Assembly: GCA_946479905.1 (NCBI GenBank)
Contig: CAMLIA010000095.1
Coordinates: 1-15,830, forward strand
DNA: 15,830 nucleotides
Direction: 5' to 3'
Source: an uncultured Frankiales bacterium
GTDB taxonomy: Bacteria > Actinomycetota > Actinomycetes > Mycobacteriales > SCTD01
The position numbers were made by a program, and so were the translations under genes. Shown one piece after another: positions 10,967 through 15,830 of the stretch. Positions within the stretch are counted from its first letter, which is position 1; each line of letters begins with the position of its first letter. The notes beneath the pieces are model-generated. The model did not search any database. It was not told the origin of the DNA and saw only the letters and a list, made by a program, of their open reading frames with translations.

Positions 10967-12849
10967 CAGGCGGCCGCCGGGGTGTAGGTGGCCTTGAGGA
11001 TGCCGGCCGGGTGGTGCTCCTCGATGGCCCAGTAGCCGAACGCGGCCTCGTCGACGCCGCCGTTGGCGATGTTCTGGGCGGAGACGCGGATCGGGGAGCC
11101 GGGCAGGGTCCGCAGGGTCGCGGCCTGCTTGACGACGCCGTAGACGGTGCCGCGGGCGATGGAGTCGTCGGCCCGGAAGTTGGCCGGGTCGATGTTCCAC
11201 AGCTGCAGGTAGGCCGGCAGGTCGTCGTTGGTGAGGTCGAGCAGGTCGAAGTAGTCGTCGGAGTTGACGACCACGCCGGACAGCCGGCCGATCTGGGTGG
11301 ACCGGCCGGACTGGACGAGTCGGCCGACCACCTTGAGCAGGCTGGTGTTGGCCGAGTCGACCGTCGCCGTCACGGTCGCCGAGGCGGTCGCGTTGGCCGA
11401 CAGCTCGATGGTGCCGGAGTCGGTGACCGACAGGATCGTCGCGCCGTTGGGGATGCCGGCGCCGCTGATGGAGCGGCCCGCGTCGGCGGCAGTCCAGGAC
11501 CCGTTCGCGGCCTCGACGGTCGCGTCACCGTTGACGGTGGTCACGACGACCTTCCGGGTGGCCTTGGCGGCGTTGGCGATCGCGAACGCCCGGACCTTGG
11601 CGTCGAGCTGCTTGGTCCACGACTCGCGGATCTGCTCGAACAGCGAGGTGATGAAGCCCTCGTTGGGGAAGTCGTAGAACTTCCGGTCGATGTCGACGCC
11701 GACGGCCATCCGAGCGGCCTCGTAGACCGACTGCTCGGTGGTGACCGTGTCGGTGGGGATCTCGGCCTTGTCGCCGGCGTAGTCGGCAATCTCGAGCTTG
11801 GAGGTGAACCTCCAGCCCTGACCCTTCCAGTTGGTCAGCGGGCCGGTGTTGAACAGATCCGACCAGACCGGCTCGTACTGCAGGCCGGACCAGAGCTCAC
11901 CGGACCAGGCTGGCGGCTCGATGACGTCGTTGGAGGACTCGACGATGTCGGACAGCGCGGCGGTCAGTGCGAGGCCGACGTCGCCGCGGCGCTCCCACTC
12001 GTCGACGACCCGGCGGGCCATCGCGCGGAAGTGTCCGCCGGCCGGGACAGCGGTTGCCGGCGGCGTGTGGCCGGCCGGGACAGCGGGGACCGACGCGGCC
12101 GCGACGGCGGTGGGCTCGGCGGGAGCCGGGTCGGCCGGCGGGTCGGCGGGAGCCGGGTCGGCGGGTGCGGGGTCGGCCGGCGGGTCGGCCGGCTCCTGGG
12201 TGGCCTCGAGGGCGACGAGCTGCGCGAGCTCGGCGGCCTCGGCCTGGGTCAGGCTCGTCTGGGCGCGTAGCGCGGCCAGCCGGGCGATCTGCTCGGGCGT
12301 CATGGTGCTTCCTCCTGTGGGGTTGCCACCCGGCTGGGTGGGGTCTGGGGTCGCGCGCGACGCCGCGACGGTGTCGATGCGCGAGGAGTTGAACGCCGGG
12401 TCGGGGACCTGGCCGAGCGCGACGACGTCGGCGGAGACGATCTCGTCGCCCTCGAGGACGACGTTCTCCAGCTCGAGCGAGAGAGCTGCGAGGCCGTCCG
12501 GGCCGCGGTCGGCGGCCTCGGCCAGCGCCTGGTCGCCGAGCGGCCCGTCGACGACCCGGGCCGCGATGTAGAGGCGCTCAGCGTTGTCGTCGACGAGGGC
12601 GACCTGGCCGCGGACGATGCGCGGCTGGTCCTGTGCCACGACGGCGCTTCCGTCGTGGGTGCGGACGAGGGGCACGGCGGCGACGTCGCTGGGGAACCGG
12701 AGCGCGCCGGGGCGGACCGAGAGCTCCATCGGCCCGGCGCTCGTGGCCGGCCGGCCGACCTCGCCGTAGCGGACGGCGGTGCCGGCGATCATCCGGCGGG
12801 GTGCGTCGACCAGGCCGGCGGTGAGACTGAGGAACAGGGCGAGGGTCAT
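10966..12849 (-). CDS. Capsid maturation protease - scaffold - major capsid protein fusion, 627 aa
   Basis: One frame carries three head functions. Residues about 1-165 form an HK97-type prohead protease: His in VRTHDGSAVV, Ser in LAALSLELE, and the closing GQVPDPAFNSSR. Residues 183-270 form a helix (MTPEQIARLAALRAQTSLTQ) plus a Pro-Ala-Asp repeat, probably the scaffold (delta-like) part. Residues about 272-627 are an HK97-fold capsid protein, broken at about 433-499 by a Ser/Thr/Ala-rich beta domain. The two halves are separate genes in most siphophages; fused forms are known, as I recall, from some of the smallest actinophages. A strong internal ribosome site would also give the 445-residue capsid alone from an ATG at 12303. 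The main start, ATG 12849, lies one base after the portal stop. Confidence 0.8.
   Translation of the reverse strand: MTLALFLSLTAGLVDAPRRMIAGTAVRYGEVGRPATSAGPMELSVRPGALRFPSDVAAVPLVRTHDGSAVVAQDQPRIVRGQVALVDDNAERLYIAARVVDGPLGDQALAEAADRGPDGLAALSLELENVVLEGDEIVSADVVALGQVPDPAFNSSRIDTVAASRATPDPTQPGGNPTGGSTMTPEQIARLAALRAQTSLTQAEAAELAQLVALEATQEPADPPADPAPADPAPADPPADPAPAEPTAVAAASVPAVPAGHTPPATAVPAGGHFRAMARRVVDEWERRGDVGLALTAALSDIVESSNDVIEPPAWSGELWSGLQYEPVWSDLFNTGPLTNWKGQGWRFTSKLEIADYAGDKAEIPTDTVTTEQSVYEAARMAVGVDIDRKFYDFPNEGFITSLFEQIRESWTKQLDAKVRAFAIANAAKATRKVVVTTVNGDATVEAANGSWTAADAGRSISGAGIPNGATILSVTDSGTIELSANATASATVTATVDSANTSLLKVVGRLVQSGRSTQIGRLSGVVVNSDDYFDLLDLTNDDLPAYLQLWNIDPANFRADDSIARGTVYGVVKQAATLRTLPGSPIRVSAQNIANGGVDEAAFGYWAIEEHHPAGILKATYTPAAA
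12117..12192. repeat. Tandem GC-rich repeat encoding Pro-Ala-Asp linker
   Basis: Imperfect repeats of GGTCGGCGGGAGCC and GGTCGGCCGGCGG units encode PADP/PAEP repeats of the capsid fusion (about residues 219-245). It forms a flexible linker and is likely to vary in length between relatives. Confidence 0.65.
12301..12316 (-). promoter_or_regulatory. Internal ribosome binding site and start inside capsid fusion
   Basis: On the minus strand a perfect AGGAGG (12316-12311) stands seven bases before an in-frame ATG (12303-12301). It falls exactly at the protease/scaffold border after a Pro/Gly linker. It is one of the best Shine-Dalgarno sites in the window and should give abundant capsid protein without the protease, solving the dosage problem of a fused gene. 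Confidence 0.75.
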
Positions 12850-12850
12850 G

Positions 12851-13939
12851 TCAGTCCGCCAGGTTCGGGCCGGTGGGCGAGGGGGTCAGGGACTCGATGA
12901 CGCCGCGGTCGAACGCGACGCGGGTGCCGGCCGGGCAGACGTCGTCGAGGGACAGCCGCGCCTCGATCGGGAGCAGGTAGGCCTCGACGTCGAGGTCGAG
13001 GAACTCGAGGTTGCGCCCCTGCTGGGTCTCGTAGTTCAGGGACGCCTTGGGGGCGGTCGCGTCGAGCATGCCGGCCGAGACGCCGATGAGGCGGGCCAGG
13101 TCGACCGCGGCCGCGTTGCGGGCCTCGATCATCAGCTGATTGGCGTCGGAGGACTCGAGGACCCTGGCCTCGATCGACTGCGGGGTGTAGCCGACCGTGC
13201 CGCCCTTCTGCTTGCGGGCCAGTCGCCAGGACGCGAGCATCTCGTCGCGCTGCTCGGGAGTCAGCTCGGGGCCGCCGGTCTGGTGCAGGTCCATGTTCGG
13301 GGTCGGGTTCTCGATCCGGTCACGGACCGCGGCGTACAGGGCGCGGGCGTCGGAGAGGACGTCGACGCCGTACTCGAGGATGCCCTGGCCGAAGCCGCCG
13401 ATGAGGATGACCTGGTCGTCGCGGACCGGGTCGCCGTCGATCGTGATGCGGTTGTCCTGGGTCACACCCCACGCGCCGTAGGGCACGCGCTGGGTTGCGA
13501 CCAGCTGGTCGCCCTCGACGACGCGGAGCCAGAGCGACCAGTCGTAGAACATGATGTCGTCGACGGTCCAAGCCATCTTCAGCTGCGGGGACTGGCCTCC
13601 GGCCTGGGCGGTGAGCCAGGCCGGCTGATCGGCGGTGAGCTGGTCACCCTCGAGCTGGCGCAGCGCCATCCGGCTCACGGTCGAGCAGATCAGCCGCTTG
13701 GCCCGGAACACAGTGGCGATCCGCAGGGCCGCGGTGCGGGTGTTGATCGGGACCGACTCGCCGAAGACGTCCGCGAACAGGACGCGCTCGAGCTCGGCGG
13801 TCGTCCAGGGCGAGCCGACCGGGAATGTCGACGGGTCGACGTAGCCGGCCATCGGCGTCGCGAGAGCGGCGGCGACGTCGCCGACCGTCTCCTCGAGCTT
13901 CACCCGATCGCGGCCGAGCGCCGCAGTGAACCAACCCAC
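12851..13939 (-). CDS. Portal protein, HK97-like, 362 aa
   Basis: The product is a small phage portal subunit: N-terminal GWFTAALGRDRVK, the central ALRIATVFRAKRLICSTVSR and WTVDDIMFYDWSLWLRVVEG segments, and the helix-rich end (ARLIGVSAGMLDATAPKASL, then EFLDLDVEAYLLPIEARLSL) typical of HK97-type portals. Twelve copies form the ring through which DNA is packaged, next to the terminase and adaptor. At 362 residues it is at the short end of the family. Start is GTG at 13939; no Shine-Dalgarno precedes it, but a -10 hexamer ends six bases upstream, so it is probably translated from a leaderless mRNA. Unlike its neighbours it does not overlap the upstream gene: a 51-base gap separates it from the terminase. 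Confidence 0.85.
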   Translation of the reverse strand: MGWFTAALGRDRVKLEETVGDVAAALATPMAGYVDPSTFPVGSPWTTAELERVLFADVFGESVPINTRTAALRIATVFRAKRLICSTVSRMALRQLEGDQLTADQPAWLTAQAGGQSPQLKMAWTVDDIMFYDWSLWLRVVEGDQLVATQRVPYGAWGVTQDNRITIDGDPVRDDQVILIGGFGQGILEYGVDVLSDARALYAAVRDRIENPTPNMDLHQTGGPELTPEQRDEMLASWRLARKQKGGTVGYTPQSIEARVLESSDANQLMIEARNAAAVDLARLIGVSAGMLDATAPKASLNYETQQGRNLEFLDLDVEAYLLPIEARLSLDDVCPAGTRVAFDRGVIESLTPSPTGPNLAD

Positions 13940-13965
13940 GCCTGCACGTTAGACGCTGAGCGTCT
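13940..13965 (-). promoter_or_regulatory. Portal leaderless promoter with repressor operator
   Basis: On the minus strand the perfect-armed palindrome AGACGCTCAGCGTCT (13965-13951) shares one T with TAACGT (13951-13946), and the portal GTG follows six bases later. The layout is the same as at the repressor and early promoters, more than 10 kb away. It should start transcription of portal to holin and be shut by the repressor. On the plus strand, CTCAGTAAGACGC directly beside it (13965-13977) is nearly repeated at 3091-3103. Confidence 0.7.
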
Positions 13966-13990
13966 CAGTAAGACGCCGCGACACGCCGAG

Positions 13991-15439
13991 TTATGCGAAT
14001 ACGACGTAGGGGGCTGGCAGGGGCGCCGGCGGCTGGTTGGCGGGGCGCAGTGCGGCGATCGCGGCGGTGCCGGCCTCGAGCGCGGCGATCGGGGTCTCGG
14101 TGGTCGGGGCCCAGACCTTGCCGCCGCCGTCGACGGTACGCAGGCCGGCGGCCGGGACGGCGGCGTCCAGGGCTGGATGCTTCCGGAACCGGACACCGCG
14201 GTGAGGGAGGGCGTCGAGGATGGTGGAGGTCGCGGCGACGGCGTCGGCCTGGGTCATCGGGACCGGCTCGCGCTTGAGGTCGACCAGGTCGCGGTGCAGG
14301 TTGCGGCTGGGTCCGTTGGGCCAGACCGCGACGGGGCCGTTGCGGGTCCAGGCGTCGATGTGGCCGCCGGCCTGCCAGCTGGTCGGGAGGACCTCGAGGA
14401 CCTCGACGACGACCAGGTCGGGTTCGACCTGGGCGGCCACTGCGATCACGACCTGGTCACCAGCTGGTGACCTGGCGGCGCCGTAGCCGACCGGGACGCC
14501 GGCGGGGATCGCGTCGGGGTGCCGGACGGACTCCCAGGTGCTGGCGTCGACGCCGCCGCCGATGACCTCGGTCCAGCGATTGCCGGCCGCCCGGGCCCAG
14601 CCTGCGGGGTCGCCGACGAACTCCTCGCGCATCTCCTCGAGCGAGCGGCGGGTGATGGTGTGGCCGACGGCGGGGTGGTGCTCGGCGATGACGTCGAGGT
14701 CCTCGGCGTCGGCGTCGTCGGGGATGCCGAGCTCGAAGTAGCACAGGCGACCGGTGCCGTAGTCCTGGTCGGTCGCGCCGGCGCGGCCCTGGGCGACGAG
14801 CTCGGCCAGCCATGTCGATGCGGCGGTCCCGCCGGCGGACCAGATCCAGGTCTGCGCGCCGGGTCGGGTCAGTTTGGTCGGGGCGCCGGCCTGCGTCAGA
14901 GCCCGGCCGTGCTCGAGGTCGAAGGCCCAGGCTTCGTCGATGTCGACGTCGTCGGCCTGCTCTCCGTGCAGGGCGTCGACCTTCGGCGGGTACGGGTGCA
15001 GCTCGGAGCCGTTGGCGGTCCACTTGACCATGGCCTGGGTGCCGGCGCCGCGGAGCACCCGGATCTTCGACGCCAGCGAGGTCTTCTCGAGGTGCTCGGC
15101 GAACTTGAGCCATTGCTTCCTGGCGTCCAGGCCGGTCTGAGCGGTGTACCAGGCGCGGGTGCCGGGCTCGAAGGTGCACCGCTGCGCCTGCCGGGCGAGC
15201 GCCACGTGGCTCTTGCCGGCCTGGCGCTGCACGGTGACCACGACCTTGGAGTAGACCGGGAGCATCAGCCCGGTCTCGGGGTCGTGCTCGAGCTCGCCGG
15301 CGACGTCGAGGACGCGGCGTTGCCAGGGCATCAGCTCCTGGCGCAGCACGTGCTTGGCGAACGCAGCCTGAATCGTGCCGCGGGTGGTGCGTTCGGGGTT
15401 GCGCCTGGTGTGGAACTTCAGGCCGGGCAGGTCGCTCAC
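13991..15439 (-). CDS. terL: Terminase large subunit, 482 aa
   Basis: The ATPase half is clear: a Walker A-type TVQRQAGKS at about residues 69-77, the Walker B DDVDIDEA at 163-170 with the catalytic Glu169, and the coupling motif QTWIWSAGG at 196-204. It pumps DNA into the prohead through the portal. The C-terminal half (about 315-465) follows the RNase H-like nuclease pattern by position, but the usual acidic residues look replaced: GYGAARSPAGD (318-328) lacks the first Asp, VWPNGPS (372-378) lacks the second, and TTETP (446-450) has Glu where Asp is normal. Start is GTG at 15439, overlapping the small-subunit stop as GTGA. Subunit identity is firm; nuclease state is open. Confidence 0.9.
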   Translation of the reverse strand: MSDLPGLKFHTRRNPERTTRGTIQAAFAKHVLRQELMPWQRRVLDVAGELEHDPETGLMLPVYSKVVVTVQRQAGKSHVALARQAQRCTFEPGTRAWYTAQTGLDARKQWLKFAEHLEKTSLASKIRVLRGAGTQAMVKWTANGSELHPYPPKVDALHGEQADDVDIDEAWAFDLEHGRALTQAGAPTKLTRPGAQTWIWSAGGTAASTWLAELVAQGRAGATDQDYGTGRLCYFELGIPDDADAEDLDVIAEHHPAVGHTITRRSLEEMREEFVGDPAGWARAAGNRWTEVIGGGVDASTWESVRHPDAIPAGVPVGYGAARSPAGDQVVIAVAAQVEPDLVVVEVLEVLPTSWQAGGHIDAWTRNGPVAVWPNGPSRNLHRDLVDLKREPVPMTQADAVAATSTILDALPHRGVRFRKHPALDAAVPAAGLRTVDGGGKVWAPTTETPIAALEAGTAAIAALRPANQPPAPLPAPYVVFA

Positions 15440-15777
15440 GTCGGACCCCCGGCCTTCATCTCCTCGAGCATCGCGGCGACGTCGGCGTTGAACTGCTCGG
15501 CGGCCTCGCCGTCTTCGCCCGCGGTGAGCTGCTCGACGATGTCGAAGACCAGGCGCAGCGCGTTGTGGGCCATCGACAGCTTGCCGCTGGCCAGCATCCG
15601 CTCGGCGAGCCGGGCGGCGGTGATCGCGGTCTGCGCCGAGGCGGCCTGGAGCTCGACGAGCTGCTCGGTGCGATGCAGCTCGTCGAGGGTGCGGGCGACG
15701 GCCTGCTCGAGCTGCGTGGAGTGCTTGGTCCCGAGCCCGTCCAGGCCGGGGATCACGAACTGGCCGTCGTCGCTCAT
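15436..15777 (-). CDS. terS: Terminase small subunit (probable), 113 aa
   Basis: This is the first late gene, coupled to the large terminase by a GTGA overlap. It is nearly all helix: a long coiled-coil-like part (STQLEQAVARTLDELHRTEQ, then LVELQAASAQTAITAARLAE) and an acidic C-terminus (GEDGEAAEQFNADVAAMLEE). Small terminases form rings that recognise the packaging site and feed DNA to the large subunit. A classical N-terminal helix-turn-helix is not obvious, as in many actinophage versions. GAGGAG lies about seven bases before the ATG at 15777. No promoter with the phage operator is seen in the 53 bases upstream, so it may be read from the early operon across joined ends. Confidence 0.75.
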   Translation of the reverse strand: MSDDGQFVIPGLDGLGTKHSTQLEQAVARTLDELHRTEQLVELQAASAQTAITAARLAERMLASGKLSMAHNALRLVFDIVEQLTAGEDGEAAEQFNADVAAMLEEMKAGGPT

Positions 15778-15830
15778 CGTCGCGCTCCTCGCGCCGTTTT
15801 CCTGGCCGGGTCGTGAGAGAAAAGGGAAGG
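15778..15830. other. Right end segment, possible cos half-site
   Basis: This short non-coding end contains TGAGAGA (15814-15820) and GGGAAG (15824-15829). Their reverse complements, CTTCCC (2-7) and TCTCTCA (19-25), lie at the left edge. Joining the ends gives GGGAAG-GG-CTTCCC nested in the outer pair. That is the symmetry expected around a packaging cut site, but no overhang can be read from one contig. Confidence 0.4.

Noticed and set aside
1..15830. CRISPR array, insertion sequence or toxin-antitoxin system
   Set aside because: No regularly spaced repeats, transposase motifs or recognisable toxin pairs were seen on either strand.

Overview
The window reads as a small, temperate, tailed actinobacteriophage (siphovirus) genome, complete or nearly so. 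The DNA is very GC-rich with G/C-ending codons. Starts are often GTG, and most neighbouring genes overlap by ATGA, GTGA or TGATG. Terminase, portal, fused protease-capsid, head-tail, tail, tape measure, lysis, integrase and repressor genes are all present once. The host is therefore probably an actinobacterium; I cannot name the genus. The size (15.8 kb) recalls the smallest known actinobacterial siphophages, such as Rhodococcus phage RRH1 (about 14 kb).

Layout. The late genes lie on the minus strand from right to left: small terminase (15777), large terminase, portal, protease-capsid fusion, a 74-residue protein, head-tail adaptor, probable tail terminator, major tail protein, HK97 gp10-like protein, probable tail assembly chaperone, tape measure, minor tail protein, lectin-like tail protein, membrane/coiled-coil protein, endolysin and holin (5026). 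A plus-strand lysogeny module follows: repressor (3124), three tiny genes and tyrosine integrase (ends 5020). Divergent from the repressor, an early minus-strand operon runs from 3010 to the left edge: a helical protein, a 31-residue membrane peptide, a Zn-ribbon protein, an EEP-family nuclease, an Lsr2-like DNA-binding protein, a small Zn protein, two unknown proteins around a 391-base hairpin-rich non-coding stretch, and an HNH nuclease cut by the left edge. No polymerase, primase or helicase is visible, so replication must lean on the host.

Regulation is the most interesting part. (1) A 15-bp palindrome, consensus AGACGNTNANCGTCT, occurs three times. Each copy overlaps by one base a TANNNT -10 hexamer lying 6-7 bases before a start codon: repressor, first early gene, and portal. 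This looks like one repressor controlling three leaderless promoters, including one inside the late operon. (2) A tRNA 3' half, the probable attP, lies inside the repressor reading frame. Integration into the host tRNA should replace the last ~42 codons and probably put a stop at codon 101, giving a shorter prophage repressor. This is the logic of integration-dependent immunity in mycobacteriophages BPs and Brujita.

The two window ends, if joined, form an inverted repeat (GGGAAG-GG-CTTCCC). The HNH gene points leftward off the edge toward the small terminase at the right edge. Both facts suggest a circularising (cos-type) genome whose early transcript runs on into the terminase genes. Everything here comes from reading the sequence; no database search was possible.
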